Source: Rhizobium sp. JAB6 (GTDB taxonomy: Bacteria > Pseudomonadota > Alphaproteobacteria > Rhizobiales > Rhizobiaceae). Taken from it: a DNA stretch of 64,000 nucleotides. The notes beneath the pieces are model-generated. The model was not told the DNA's origin, did not search any database, and worked only from the letters and a program-made list of their open reading frames with translations. The stretch is from the NCBI RefSeq assembly GCF_003024605.1, contig NZ_PYJQ01000005.1:496001-560000 (forward strand). Direction: 5' to 3'. Below are positions 43,460-54,461 of this stretch, one piece after another. Position numbers and translations under genes: made by a program. How positions within the stretch are numbered: the stretch's first letter is position 1; each line of letters begins with the position of its first letter.

Positions 43460-44397
43460 TGGCTAATAGCGACGCCAGATATCTCGTCCGGGATTACGGT
43501 CCGATGATGCTTTTCGCCTTCATCACCGTCGGGGGCATGATCTTCATCTGGTCGTCGAAGCTCATGGGCTGGTCGCTGCCCATCGTGACGGGCATACCGC
43601 TCTTGCTGATGGCGATCTACTTCATCGTGTCGCTGGCCTTCGCCGGCTTTCGGCTGCACAACGAGCAGGCGGGCGACAACCTCTACTACATGGGTTTTCT
43701 CTTCACCCTCTCGAGCCTCGGCGTATCGCTCTATCTTTTTGCCGGCGAAACATCGATCGAGACAATTGTCCGCAATTTCGGTATCGCCGTCACCTCGACC
43801 ATTGCCGGCGTGACGCTGCGTATCCTCTTCAACCAGATGCGGCGCGATCCGATCGACATCGAGCGCAGTGTGCGTCACGAGCTTGCGGAAATGACGCGGC
43901 GCGTGCGCACCGAACTCGACTCCTCGTCACGCGAGTTTTCGCATTACCGGCGCGTCAGCAATCAGATGCTGTCGGAAGGGTTCGAGGAGATCGCGCGGCA
44001 GGCCGAGCGCAACGGCCAGGAAATCAACAGGATCCTGGAAATGCTCGCAAAGCAGGCGGTGACGCCGATCAACGACGCGGCCGCCCAGCTGACGACGACG
44101 ACATCGCAGCTTTCGCAGATCATCAGCACCTTCGGCGCTGCGGTCGAGAATGTCGGCAAGAAGCTGGAGGAGATACGCTCGCCGGAAGATGTGGTGCGCG
44201 CGGAGCTGGCGCCGGCGATCGCCGCCATTAAGGATATGTCGGAAGCCCAATTGCAGCCGCTGCGCAACATCGAGCTGGCGCTCAGCCGCATGGCGGAGGC
44301 GATGGGGCAGGCGCCGGCGCCGAAACCGCAGGCCGAGGGCGATATCGCAGCGGAACCCAAGACCGTGCCGCGAAAGCGCTGGTGGCGTCTATGGTAG
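43459..44397 (+). CDS. Operon gene C: MotA/TolQ/ExbB/ZorA-like membrane protein with long coiled-coil tail
   Basis: 312 aa. Four membrane helices at about 14-31, 38-61, 74-94 and 104-124. The last reads NFGIAVTSTIAGVTLRILF, like the pore-lining helix of MotA/TolQ/ExbB proteins with small residues and Thr/Ser facing the channel. Residues 135-290 are a cytoplasmic amphipathic helix, as in ZorA tails. The ATG overlaps gene B's stop. With gene D it makes a likely proton- or sodium-driven stator pair (inference). Confidence 0.8.
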   Translation: MANSDARYLVRDYGPMMLFAFITVGGMIFIWSSKLMGWSLPIVTGIPLLLMAIYFIVSLAFAGFRLHNEQAGDNLYYMGFLFTLSSLGVSLYLFAGETSIETIVRNFGIAVTSTIAGVTLRILFNQMRRDPIDIERSVRHELAEMTRRVRTELDSSSREFSHYRRVSNQMLSEGFEEIARQAERNGQEINRILEMLAKQAVTPINDAAAQLTTTTSQLSQIISTFGAAVENVGKKLEEIRSPEDVVRAELAPAIAAIKDMSEAQLQPLRNIELALSRMAEAMGQAPAPKPQAEGDIAAEPKTVPRKRWWRLW

Positions 44398-45404
44398 CAG
44401 GGGGTTTGGACAGCACGCCGAAACTGGAGCACAAGGGCTACAACCGCGGCCTGATCCTCGGCCTGACGATGGCCGAATCCATGCTGCTTCTGGTCTTCTG
44501 CCTGCTGCTCGTCGCCGCCGCCTTGATTTCGGCCGAGAGAAGCAAACGCTACGAAGCCGAGCGCAAGCTTGAGAAGGCCGAAGAGCAGGTCGCATTGCTG
44601 GAGAAGAAAAGGGCGGAGCAGGCGGCCGAGATCGTGCTTCTCCAGTCCAAGGTCGTCTCCGGCGATCTCTCCGCCGCTGACAAGGCCATGGTGGACAAGC
44701 AATGGCGAGAGCTGGTGCTGGCGAAAGAGACGCTGGACAGCGTAACGGATCAGGGTGCGACACCGGCCGATCTGCAATCGCTGTCCAAGGTCGCGGCCGT
44801 TCTGAAGGAACATGGCGTCTCGCTCGCGACGGCACCCGATGCGGTCAATAAGCTTCTGGCTGGCAACGGCGGCGGGAAGGGCATGCACGATTGGCCGCCC
44901 ATCATCAATCTCGACGACGCCAAGAAGAACTATTTCCAATCGGGAAGCGCCGAGCTTACGGGCACTTTCGCTCAGCTTCTCAGCACGACGATTACGGATG
45001 AAATCGCCAGCAACCTGAGCCTCTACGGCGCCAATATCGTCGAGGTGATCGGCCATACGGACGAGCAGCCGGTGGCGCGGGAGAAATCCAATCTCGACGA
45101 TACGATCATCAGCGCGATGGACGGCAAATTGCCGGTGTCGGCCCTGCTGCCGGCCGACAATGCCGGGCTCGGCCTTGCCCGCGCCATTGCCGTCGCCAAT
45201 GTGCTCAAGGCCAATCCGAAGCTGAAGGATGCGACCATTCTGCCGATGTCGGCCGCGCAATTGATCCTGCCCGGCGATACCGTCACTTCGGGTCAGCGCG
45301 GCGCCGTCGAGGCACGGCGCCGCATCGAAATCCGCGTGCGCGGCAGGACGGCGCCCGTCGCCGTCATCAATGCCGGTGCCGCACCGTCAGTGAATACGCA
45401 ATAG
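44391..45404 (+). CDS. Operon gene D: MotB/ZorB-like protein with OmpA peptidoglycan-binding domain
   Basis: 337 aa from the ATG at 44391; a GTG at 44382 is an alternative. One membrane helix at about 21-48 reads LGLTMAESMLLLVFCLLL, with Glu29 where MotB/ExbD/ZorB carry their ion-binding Asp. A helical stalk (50-90) follows, then an OmpA-like domain: FQSGSAELTG, VEVIGHTDEQPV with the ligand Asp, and the conserved Arg in ARRRIEIRV. Between these is an insertion of some 35 residues (LDDTIISAMDGKLPVSALLP..). The start overlaps gene C. Confidence 0.85.
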   Translation: MVAGGLDSTPKLEHKGYNRGLILGLTMAESMLLLVFCLLLVAAALISAERSKRYEAERKLEKAEEQVALLEKKRAEQAAEIVLLQSKVVSGDLSAADKAMVDKQWRELVLAKETLDSVTDQGATPADLQSLSKVAAVLKEHGVSLATAPDAVNKLLAGNGGGKGMHDWPPIINLDDAKKNYFQSGSAELTGTFAQLLSTTITDEIASNLSLYGANIVEVIGHTDEQPVAREKSNLDDTIISAMDGKLPVSALLPADNAGLGLARAIAVANVLKANPKLKDATILPMSAAQLILPGDTVTSGQRGAVEARRRIEIRVRGRTAPVAVINAGAAPSVNTQ

Positions 45405-45421
45405 CGCCGATTTGGCGAGCA

Positions 45422-47044
<1,623 letters not shown>

Positions 47045-47051
47045 AGTTACG

Positions 47052-47081
47052 CGAGGCCCGAAGATAGTTTTTCGGGGCCTT
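47052..47081 (-). other. Hairpin in the 5' leader of the ABC-F gene
   Basis: On the + strand AGGCCC-GAA and TTCGGGGCCT pair with a single bulged base around GATAGTTT. It ends about 8 bases before the ABC-F start codon and could mask translation initiation. Confidence 0.4.
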
Positions 47082-47160
47082 ATGCCATGGGTCGGGCCGT
47101 CTGTCGCAGGTTTTCGAGGGCAAACCGGGATGCATTTTTACGCCACCCGCCAATCTATGC

Positions 47161-48300
47161 TCATCCGTCAGCCGCGATTGCCGGGCGCGGGCGCGATGGT
47201 CGCATTTTGCGCTGGATGGGGCGCTCGATGCACCAGTAACAAGCGATGGCAAAGGCGAGCGATCCCAGCGCGACCAAGGCAGGCTGAAAGCCGTGCGGTA
47301 TTCCAATGCGCAGAAGCAGCGCCGTGACCAGGATGCCGGTCAGCACGTGCCAAAGATAGATGGAATAGGAGGCGTCCCCGAGGAAGTGCAGGAATGCGAG
47401 CTTGGGAACTCCGCGCTCCCGCTCGGCGAAAACGGCGCCGGATAACAGCAGCATAGCCGGCACTCCCCAGCGCATCGCCCGTTCTAGATGGGTGAGCGGG
47501 CCACTCGCAGCAAGCAACACGAAACCTGCGATCATCAAGCCGGCAGCGACGCGAAAGGGCAGCCGATATCCCTGCTTCCACAGATGTCCGATGAGGATTC
47601 CGGCGGCAAATTCCAGGATGATCGGCTGCGTGAAAATATCGGCATACCCGGAGGGTAGCAAGAAATGCGCAACGACGACGGCGCCCAAAGCGGCGATCAG
47701 GAACCATAGCCGGCGGAGCTCCGGCACAAGCAATGATATCGAAAAAATCAGATAGAAGAACATCTCGTAGGACAGGGTCCAGCCCTGTTCGATGACGGGA
47801 TGGAGCGCTTCATCCTTGATGATGGGCACGAAAAACAACGAACCCAGCAGATTGCCCACGCTCGAATTCATGTCGAAGAAGAATTGGGGTTTCGACACGG
47901 CCACGGCGAATGTCGCCAATGTCGCAATCCAGTAAAGCGGCACGATCCTGATGATCCGGCGCCAAATGAATTCCTGTGGGCCGATCGGTCTTCCAGCGGT
48001 CGTAACCCACATGATGAAGCCGCTGATGACGAAGAATATATCGACCCCCGCTGCCCCGATCTTGAAGTTCAGGCCGTATGTTTCGCTCACATGGAAGCAA
48101 AGAACCGAGATCGCCGCGATGGCGCGCAGATACTGGATGCTCTTGATATCGCTGCCGGTTTTCAGGACGGTGCCTCCTGCGACTGGACTACTCGCGGATG
48201 TTCCGATGGCCGATTTAGCAATAGAATGCGTCGAAAGGCCGGACACCCGTGCGGAATGGCGTGGAAGTACGGCAGATATGGCTGGCAGCGACAATTTCAA
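47161..48300 (-). CDS. Acyltransferase-3 family membrane protein (OafA/ExoZ-like)
   Basis: Up to 379 aa with about ten membrane helices. YLRAIAAISVLCFHVSETYG holds the family Arg and catalytic His, and ISGFIMWVTT follows. It O-acylates a surface polysaccharide or lipid; the target is unknown. The start is doubtful: the outer TTG at 48300 adds about 45 unconserved residues without a ribosome site. A perfect AGGAGG lies 7 nt before a CTG at 48165-48163, giving LKTGSDIKSIQYLRA, so the true product may be 334 aa from a CTG start. Confidence 0.85.
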   Translation of the reverse strand: MKLSLPAISAVLPRHSARVSGLSTHSIAKSAIGTSASSPVAGGTVLKTGSDIKSIQYLRAIAAISVLCFHVSETYGLNFKIGAAGVDIFFVISGFIMWVTTAGRPIGPQEFIWRRIIRIVPLYWIATLATFAVAVSKPQFFFDMNSSVGNLLGSLFFVPIIKDEALHPVIEQGWTLSYEMFFYLIFSISLLVPELRRLWFLIAALGAVVVAHFLLPSGYADIFTQPIILEFAAGILIGHLWKQGYRLPFRVAAGLMIAGFVLLAASGPLTHLERAMRWGVPAMLLLSGAVFAERERGVPKLAFLHFLGDASYSIYLWHVLTGILVTALLLRIGIPHGFQPALVALGSLAFAIACYWCIERPIQRKMRPSRPRPAIAADG

Positions 48301-48423
48301 TTAAAATGGATGATTTCCCGCCATTTCGTGACTCAAAATGGACATCTGAAGTGAGGCGGCGTGAATGCTGGCCCAGCCAAAGGCCTCTCCGTATGCAAGG
48401 GACTAGCAATCCGCCGAAGCCGG

Positions 48424-49158
48424 TTAGACCGGTCGAACTTCGGCAAGCCGCTTGACCGCATATTCATCCTGCCAGCAGACAGCAGCTTCCCATGCAGCAG
48501 ATGCTTGTGCGGCGATATCATATGCGCAATCGTTCAGATCGGCAGCATTGTCAGGCAATACGAGATCAAGATCTGGAACATCGACATGTGACTCGTCCCA
48601 ATCGATCAACGCGACATGATCTGTCGTCATGCGGATATTGCCGGGATTGTTGGGATTTCCATGGACGACGCATGTCTGACGCCCGACGAGACGCGCCCAG
48701 GCTGCTCGACATCGAGCAACGCCCTCGGGCGGCATCGCAGTAAGATCGATTCTCGTTCCGGCGTCGGCATACAGCAGGTCGGTCGACGATTTCCAACCGG
48801 GGCGCTGCGGCCAGTCCTGCGTCAGCCGATGCAGCTCGCGCAGCGTATCGGCGACGCGACGCCAATCCGTCCCCGTCTCGGGCGGTCCGCCCCCCAGGTA
48901 TTTCATTACCGTCAGGCCCTCCACGAACAGCCGGCCGTCCATCGTTGGGATCGGCACTGGAACGGTCATGCCTTCGCGATCGAGGTGTTGGAGTAGGGCG
49001 GCTTCCCAGCCAAGATCGGCGTCGGTTCTGGAGCCGAGACGAGCGACGGCAATTCGTCCATGAATGCGAACGCGCCATACATCGTTGGCAACCCCGCCGG
49101 TGAGTGGTTCGAGGCGGACCGCGTCTTCACCCCATTGCGCGAGTGCTTCCCATCCCAT
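48424..49158 (-). CDS. Aminoglycoside-phosphotransferase-fold protein with altered catalytic motif
   Basis: 244 aa. Kinase-like fold: LTGGVANDVWRV (nucleotide loop, residues 19-30), VMKYLGGGPPE hinge, CVVHGNPNNPGNIRM, and LIDWDE (Asp186). In this family the catalytic loop is HGD-x4-N; here Asp is replaced by Asn168 and one extra residue precedes Asn174. The metal-binding LIDWDE is intact. It may be weakly active, inactive or act on a different substrate; antibiotic resistance should not be assumed. Single gene, no operon. Confidence 0.82.
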   Translation of the reverse strand: MGWEALAQWGEDAVRLEPLTGGVANDVWRVRIHGRIAVARLGSRTDADLGWEAALLQHLDREGMTVPVPIPTMDGRLFVEGLTVMKYLGGGPPETGTDWRRVADTLRELHRLTQDWPQRPGWKSSTDLLYADAGTRIDLTAMPPEGVARCRAAWARLVGRQTCVVHGNPNNPGNIRMTTDHVALIDWDESHVDVPDLDLVLPDNAADLNDCAYDIAAQASAAWEAAVCWQDEYAVKRLAEVRPV

Positions 49159-49277
49159 TGGTGATATCCTGGCGCATGATTGGCCTCACTCCGTCCGCAG
49201 GCGCGGACAAGGCCAATTAATGCAAGTTTTGCGGGCTGAGCAAGTTAACGAGTATCATGAAAACCTCGAAACGAGTT

Positions 49278-49301
49278 CACCGGGCCATTGCGGACCCGGT
49301 G
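49278..49301 (-). terminator. Putative terminator downstream of nrdJ
   Basis: Read on the - strand, CACCGGG pairs with CCCGGTG and is followed by AACTCGTTTCGAGGTTTT, which itself contains CTCG/CGAG. It lies about 90 bp after the nrdJ stop. Stem is only 7 bp, so this is a moderate call. Confidence 0.45.
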
Positions 49302-49390
49302 AGCATCTATCTGCATGATGACACTGACTTTGCGCCCAACGTAACGTCGATACCGCAAGTTCATGTCATTCTAGGGGATCGGCCGAATAC

Positions 49391-52300
49391 TCAGCTGCAG
49401 CCGCTCGTTGCCCCACACGTGTCGCACTTCTCGCAAGTTCCATTCCGGACCATCGTGAAGTTCTGGCACTCCGTGCACATGTTGCCGGTGTAGCCCTGCA
49501 TGATGGAGCGGGCGCGGCGTTCGGATTCCAGCTTCTTGGCTTCCGTCTTGGCATTGGCAGCTTCGCTTGCCGCGTTGTCACTGAAGAGGCCGGTCGCGGA
49601 TTCGGAGATAACTTCCTCTGCGATCTCTTCGGCCAATTCCTTCGCACGCTCCTCATAATCCCGCTTGAAGGCGACGACTTCGGAGGTCGAGACGGAGCTT
49701 GCCGGTTCCAGTTTGCGGACCGTGTTGCCGGCGAAAGCCGTTACCGTGCCGAGCGAGGCAGCGCGGGCAGGGGCAGCCGTTGCCGAACCCTTGGCTTCAG
49801 CTGCCGGACGCTCGCCCGATGTTGGCACCAGCGTCGGCTTGTAGCCGCGGGTCAGGCCCTTGGAGACGACATCGGCCTTGCCTTCGGAAACACCACGGCC
49901 GAGCGCCGTGTTGTTGAAGTCGGAGGTGTCGACATGAGCGAGATCGTGACGGCCGAGATAGGAGATGGCGAGTTCGCGGAACACGTAGTCGAGGATTGAC
50001 GTGGCGTTCTTGATGGCGTCGTTGCCAGTGACGATGCCGGCCGGTTCGAACTTGGTGAAGGTAAAGGCGTCGACATATTCCTCGAGCGGCACGCCATACT
50101 GCAGGCCGAGCGAGACGGAGATCGCGAAGTTGTTGATGAAGGCGCGCAGAGCCGAGCCTTCCTTGTTCATGTCAAGGAAGATTTCGCCGAGACGGCCGTC
50201 GTCATATTCGCCGGTGCGCAGGAAGATGGTGTGACCGCCGATCTTGGCCTTCTGGGTATAGCCCTTGCGCCGGCTCGGCAGTTTTTCCTGCGTGCGGATG
50301 ACCTTTTCGATCACGCGCTCGACGATCTTTTCCGTGATGGTCACTGCCTGCGCGGCTGCGGGAGCCTGCAGGAATTCCTCCAGCGCATCTTCGTCGCCAT
50401 CATCCTCGATCAGCGAGGCATTCAGCGGCTGGCTGAGCTTGGAGCCGTCGCGATAGAGCGCATTGGCCTTGAGGCCGAGCTTCCAGGACAGCATGTAGGC
50501 GTTCTTGCAATCCTCGACGGTCGCCTCGTTCGGCATGTTGATCGTCTTGGAGATAGCGCCCGAGATGAACGGCTGGGCTGCCGCCATCATGCGGATATGG
50601 CTTTCGACCGAGAGATAACGCTTGCCGATCTTGCCGCAGGGATTGGCGCAATCGAAGACGGCGAGGTGCTCGTTCTTGAGGAACGGAGCGCCTTCCAACG
50701 TCATGGCGCCGCAGACATGGATGTTCGCGGCCTCGATATCCTTCTTGGTGAAGCCGAGGTGCTCAAGCAGGTTGAAGCTCATATCGGCCATCTGCTCGTC
50801 GGAAACCTTCAGCGTGCCCTTCAGGAAGTCGGCGCCGAGCGTCCACTGGTTGAAGACGAACTTGATGTCGAAGGCGCTCTTCAGCGCAGCGTTGACGGCA
50901 TCGACCTTCTCGGCGGTGAAGCCCTTGGCCTTCAGCGTCGACGGGTTGATGGCCGGAGCCTGGTTCAGGTTGCCGTGGCCGACGGCATAAGCCTCGATCT
51001 CGGCGATCTGGCTTTCGGAATAGCCGAGCGTGCGCAGTGCTTCCGGAACGGCGCGGTTGATGATCTTGAAGTAGCCGCCGCCGGCGAGCTTCTTGAACTT
51101 CACCAGGGCGAAGTCCGGCTCGATGCCGGTCGTGTCGCAATCCATGACGAGGCCGATCGTGCCCGTCGGCGCAATCACGGTTGCCTGGGCGTTGCGGTAG
51201 CCATGCTTTTCGCCGAGTTCCAGCGCCTTGTCCCAGGCAGCCTTGGCATGAGCGACGAGATCCTGATCCGGATTGTCGGCATGGATCAGTGCCACCGGAT
51301 TGACCGAGAGGCTTTCGTAGCCCGAGGTCTCGCCGTAAGCGGCGCGGCGATGGTTGCGGATGACGCGCAGCATGTTTTCGCGGTTCGGCTTGAACATCGG
51401 GAAGGTCCCGAGTTCGGAAGCCATTTCGGCCGAGGTCGCATAGGCGATGCCGGTCATGATCGCGGTCAGCGAGCCGGCAATGGCGCGGGCTTCGTCCGAG
51501 TCATAGGGGATGCCCGACGACATCAGCAGGCCGCCGATATTGGCATAGCCGAGGCCGAGCGTCCGGTATTCGTAGGAGAGCTCGGCGATACGGCGCGAGG
51601 GGAACTGCGCCATCATCACGGAGACTTCGAGAACGACGGTCCAAAGGCGGACGGCGTGCTCGTAGTCGGCAATGTTGATGCGCTTCGTCGCTGCGTCCTT
51701 GAAGGTCATCAGGTTCAGCGAAGCGAGGTTGCAGGCCGTATCGTCGAGGAACATGTATTCCGAGCACGGATTGGATGCGCGGATCGGGCCGGCAGCCGGG
51801 CTGGTGTGCCAGTCGTTCATCGTCGTGTTGAAGTGTAGGCCCGGATCGGCCGATGCCCAAGCGGCGTAGGAGATGGATTCCCACAGGTCGCGGGCCTTCA
51901 GCGTCTTGACGACCTTGCCATCCTTGCGGGCGGTCAGGTTCCAGTCGCCATCGTTCTCGACGGCACGCAGAAAGTCGTCCTTGATGGAGACAGAGTTGTT
52001 GGAGTTCTGGCCGGATACGGTGAGATAGGCTTCCGAATCCCAGTCCGTGTCGTAGGTCTTGAACTCGAGATCCTTATAGCCCTGGCGGGCGAACTGGATG
52101 ACGCGTTGGACGTAGTTTTCCGGAACCTGGTCCTTCTTGGCGGCGCGGATTTCGCGCTTCAGGGCAGGGTTCTTGGCCGGGTCGAAGCAATCGTCATTGT
52201 CACCCTCGCAATTGACCGTCGCCTTCATGATCGCCTTCAGGTGCTTGGCGACGATCTTGGAGCCGGTGACGAGGGCGGCAACCTTCTGCTCTTCCTTGAC

Positions 52301-53191
52301 CTTCCAGTTGATGTATTCCTCGATATCCGGATGGTCGATATCGACGACCACCATCTTGGCGGCGCGCCGCGTCGTGCCGCCCGACTTGATGGCGCCGGCA
52401 GCGCGGTCGCCGATCTTCAGGAAGCTCATCAGGCCGGAGGAACGACCGCCGCCGGAAAGCTTTTCACCCTCGGCGCGCAGCATCGAGAAGTTCGAACCGG
52501 TGCCGGAGCCGTATTTGAACAGGCGCGCTTCGCGAACCCAGAGGTCCATGATGCCGCCTTCATTGACGAGATCGTCCTCGACCGACTGGATGAAGCAGGC
52601 ATGCGGCTGCGGATGCTCATAGGCCGACTTGGACTTAGTGAGCTTGCCGGTGAAGGGGTCCACGTAATAGTGGCCCTGGCCGGGGCCGTCGATGCCGTAG
52701 GCCCAATGCATGCCGGTGTTGAACCACTGCGGCGAGTTCGGAGCCACGCGCTGGGTGGCGAGCATATAGGCAAGCTCGTCCCGGAAAGCGGAAGCATCTT
52801 CCTCGGAGGAGAAATAGCCGCCCTTCCAGCCCCAGTAGGTCCAGGTGCCGGCAAGGCGATCGAAGACCTGGCGCGCATCGGTTTCGGAGCCGCTCTGCTG
52901 CTCCTTCGGCAGGTCCTTCATGGCCGCATCGTCGGGAACCGAACGCCACAGGAAGGAGGGAACGTCGTTTTCCTCGACCTTCTTGAGCTTGGCAGGCACG
53001 CCCGCCTTGCGGAAATATTTCTGCGCGAGAATGTCGGCGGCAACCTGCGAGAATTGCGCGGGCACGTCGATGTTCTCGAGGCGGAACACGATCGAACCGT
53101 CAGGATTCTTGATCTCGCTCGTCGCCTTGCGGAATTCGATGTCCGCATAGGGTGACTGGCCGGCCTTCGTAAAACGACGTTCGATGCGCAT
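49391..53191 (-). CDS. nrdJ: Vitamin B12-dependent (class II) ribonucleotide reductase
   Basis: Makes deoxyribonucleotides using adenosylcobalamin; 1266 aa, the long form. The active-site triad is Asn474-Cys476-Glu478 in SNPCSEYMF. The segment [26 protein letters not shown]-terminal to it, is conserved. A linker rich in Ala/Lys leads to a C-terminal cysteine cluster ([21 protein letters not shown]) that re-reduces the site. AAGGATT precedes the ATG. Paired NrdR-like boxes lie 135-181 bp upstream. Confidence 0.97.
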   Translation of the reverse strand: MRIERRFTKAGQSPYADIEFRKATSEIKNPDGSIVFRLENIDVPAQFSQVAADILAQKYFRKAGVPAKLKKVEENDVPSFLWRSVPDDAAMKDLPKEQQSGSETDARQVFDRLAGTWTYWGWKGGYFSSEEDASAFRDELAYMLATQRVAPNSPQWFNTGMHWAYGIDGPGQGHYYVDPFTGKLTKSKSAYEHPQPHACFIQSVEDDLVNEGGIMDLWVREARLFKYGSGTGSNFSMLRAEGEKLSGGGRSSGLMSFLKIGDRAAGAIKSGGTTRRAAKMVVVDIDHPDIEEYINWKVKEEQKVAALVTGSKIVAKHLKAIMKATVNCEGDNDDCFDPAKNPALKREIRAAKKDQVPENYVQRVIQFARQGYKDLEFKTYDTDWDSEAYLTVSGQNSNNSVSIKDDFLRAVENDGDWNLTARKDGKVVKTLKARDLWESISYAAWASADPGLHFNTTMNDWHTSPAAGPIRASNPCSEYMFLDDTACNLASLNLMTFKDAATKRINIADYEHAVRLWTVVLEVSVMMAQFPSRRIAELSYEYRTLGLGYANIGGLLMSSGIPYDSDEARAIAGSLTAIMTGIAYATSAEMASELGTFPMFKPNRENMLRVIRNHRRAAYGETSGYESLSVNPVALIHADNPDQDLVAHAKAAWDKALELGEKHGYRNAQATVIAPTGTIGLVMDCDTTGIEPDFALVKFKKLAGGGYFKIINRAVPEALRTLGYSESQIAEIEAYAVGHGNLNQAPAINPSTLKAKGFTAEKVDAVNAALKSAFDIKFVFNQWTLGADFLKGTLKVSDEQMADMSFNLLEHLGFTKKDIEAANIHVCGAMTLEGAPFLKNEHLAVFDCANPCGKIGKRYLSVESHIRMMAAAQPFISGAISKTINMPNEATVEDCKNAYMLSWKLGLKANALYRDGSKLSQPLNASLIEDDGDEDALEEFLQAPAAAQAVTITEKIVERVIEKVIRTQEKLPSRRKGYTQKAKIGGHTIFLRTGEYDDGRLGEIFLDMNKEGSALRAFINNFAISVSLGLQYGVPLEEYVDAFTFTKFEPAGIVTGNDAIKNATSILDYVFRELAISYLGRHDLAHVDTSDFNNTALGRGVSEGKADVVSKGLTRGYKPTLVPTSGERPAAEAKGSATAAPARAASLGTVTAFAGNTVRKLEPASSVSTSEVVAFKRDYEERAKELAEEIAEEVISESATGLFSDNAASEAANAKTEAKKLESERRARSIMQGYTGNMCTECQNFTMVRNGTCEKCDTCGATSGCS

Positions 53192-53325
53192 GGTCCCAAT
53201 CCTTTATTCGTTGGTGCGCGCCCATATGAAACCGGGCGCAAAAATTCTCATTCCGGCATCGCGAATTCAACGCGCAGCCAGTCTCTGATCCGCTTTCCGA
53301 CAGGAGGTGTCATCCGGAGATGTCT

Positions 53326-53372
53326 TTCCTGTATCTTGTGGTGATGGTGGCTGCAAACACTAAATATAGTAT
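53326..53372. promoter_or_regulatory. Pair of NrdR-like boxes and putative nrdJ promoter
   Basis: Box 1, ACACTAAATATAGTAT (53357-53372), matches the NrdR consensus in about 14 of 16 positions. Box 2, TTCCTGTATCTTGTGG (53326-53341), matches about 10 of 16. Centres are 31 bp apart, the spacing usual for NrdR pairs (family knowledge). On the - strand box 1 contains CTATAT, a rhizobial -10, with CTGGCG 17 bp upstream, so NrdR would cover the promoter. Confidence 0.7.
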
Positions 53373-53853
53373 TAACAGCTTATTGCCGCCAGTCCCCGCA
53401 TATGTTTTTTCGGCAGCATCGATCTCGGCACAAAAAACCTCGCAGCGGGCCACCTGCAAAGGTGAATCGCCTCGAATCCAAATCCGATTTCGAATTGAGA
53501 ACCAGCCCTCGTACCCCGCCTGGCCCAGTCGCCGCCGCGACGTCGTCCATTAACTTTGAAAGACCCGATTCCGTCAAGGGGTGGTTTGTAACGGATTGCT
53601 AACCACAATATCTTGTGGGCTTGCCTGTGGAAACTGGGGAAACGCCAGGAGGCTAAGAGATTCAAGAGGTTGAGGAGGGATGCTCGTCCTCCGTGCGACC
53701 GTTGGCGCGACAACTATTATTACCGCCGGTGTCGGAAGCGACAAAATTGTGACCGTGACCTCGATGCCATTGGCAGCGCTGCAAATTCATGCCGTGACGC
53801 ATCATGATTCGCGTGGAAACCCTTGAATCCCACGTATTCCGGCACTGTGACGT

Positions 53854-53885
53854 CCACTAAATCTAGTGGGCGCCGCAGCGCCCAC
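53854..53885. other. Overlapping, mutually exclusive hairpins after gpt
   Basis: CCACTA/TAGTGG (53854-53869) and GTGGGCGC/GCGCCCAC (53866-53885) share the bases GTGG, so only one can form at once. They lie 78-110 bp past the gpt stop on its strand. The GC-rich one could be the gpt terminator. Roles inferred. Confidence 0.5.
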
Positions 53886-53963
53886 CTCTATTACCGCTAT
53901 TCGAATCATATTTAGGCATCGCGATCAGATCGGGATCGATTCGCGCTGCCGGCAGCCGGCAGA

Positions 53964-54461
53964 TCAGCCGCGGTGACCCTTGGCGATCGGCTCCTGATAG
54001 GTGAAGCCCATGTCCCAGGGGAAGTAGATCCAGGTATCCTGGCTGACCTCTGTGATGAAAGTATCGATGGTGGGAACGCCCGTCGGCTTGGCGTAGACGC
54101 AGGCAAAATGCGCCTTGGGCAGCATCGCGCGAACTTCGAGAGCCGTCTTGCCGGTATCGGTGAGGTCGTCGATGACGAGGACGCCTTCGCCGCCGTTGAC
54201 CGACAGTTCCGGTGCGATGCCCTTGAGCAGGTTCATTTCGCCCTGGCTGGAATAGTCGTGATAGGAGGCGACACAGACCGTCTCGATCAGCCGGATATTG
54301 AGCTCGCGCGAGATGATGGCGGCCGGCACGAGGCCGCCGCGGGTGATGCAGACGATCGCCTTGAATTCGCGGTTGAGGCCGGCAAGCCGCCAGGCAAGCG
54401 CGCGCGCATCGCGGTGGAACTGATCCCAGGATACGGGAAAGGCTTTATCGGGCAGGGACAT
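53964..54461 (-). CDS. gpt: Xanthine phosphoribosyltransferase
   Basis: Purine salvage enzyme joining PRPP to xanthine or guanine, 165 aa. The start at 54461 gives [19 protein letters not shown]; the longer frame from 54551 has unrelated residues. The PRPP-binding loop is [14 protein letters not shown] (residues about 92-105). [12 protein letters not shown] and the C-terminal WIYFPWDMG motif are typical of Gpt. Confidence 0.96.
   Translation of the reverse strand: MSLPDKAFPVSWDQFHRDARALAWRLAGLNREFKAIVCITRGGLVPAAIISRELNIRLIETVCVASYHDYSSQGEMNLLKGIAPELSVNGGEGVLVIDDLTDTGKTALEVRAMLPKAHFACVYAKPTGVPTIDTFITEVSQDTWIYFPWDMGFTYQEPIAKGHRG

Larger units (their letters stand above)
53192..53963. other. 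Gene-free region between nrdJ and gpt
   Basis: 772 bp without a supported gene; ORFs here lack ribosome sites and typical codon use. It contains the NrdR-like box pair (53326-53372), and overlapping hairpins near 53854-53885 beside the gpt stop. No cobalamin riboswitch core (B12 box) was found on the nrdJ strand. Confidence 0.6.

Noticed and set aside
41215..45404. Canonical Zorya defence system
   Set aside because: Genes C and D resemble ZorA and ZorB, but ZorC, ZorD and ZorE are absent, and A and B are not known Zorya parts.
48424..49158. Aminoglycoside resistance gene
   Set aside because: Fold matches, but the catalytic Asp is Asn and the context is not mobile; a resistance claim is unsupported.
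50231..51838. Antisense frame opposite nrdJ, 535 codons
   Set aside because: Shadow of the reductase; no start signal.
53192..53963. Cobalamin riboswitch upstream of nrdJ
   Set aside because: Searched by eye for the B12 box and core on the nrdJ strand; a GCAGCCACC-like stretch near 53345 lacks the rest of the fold. A covariance-model scan would decide.
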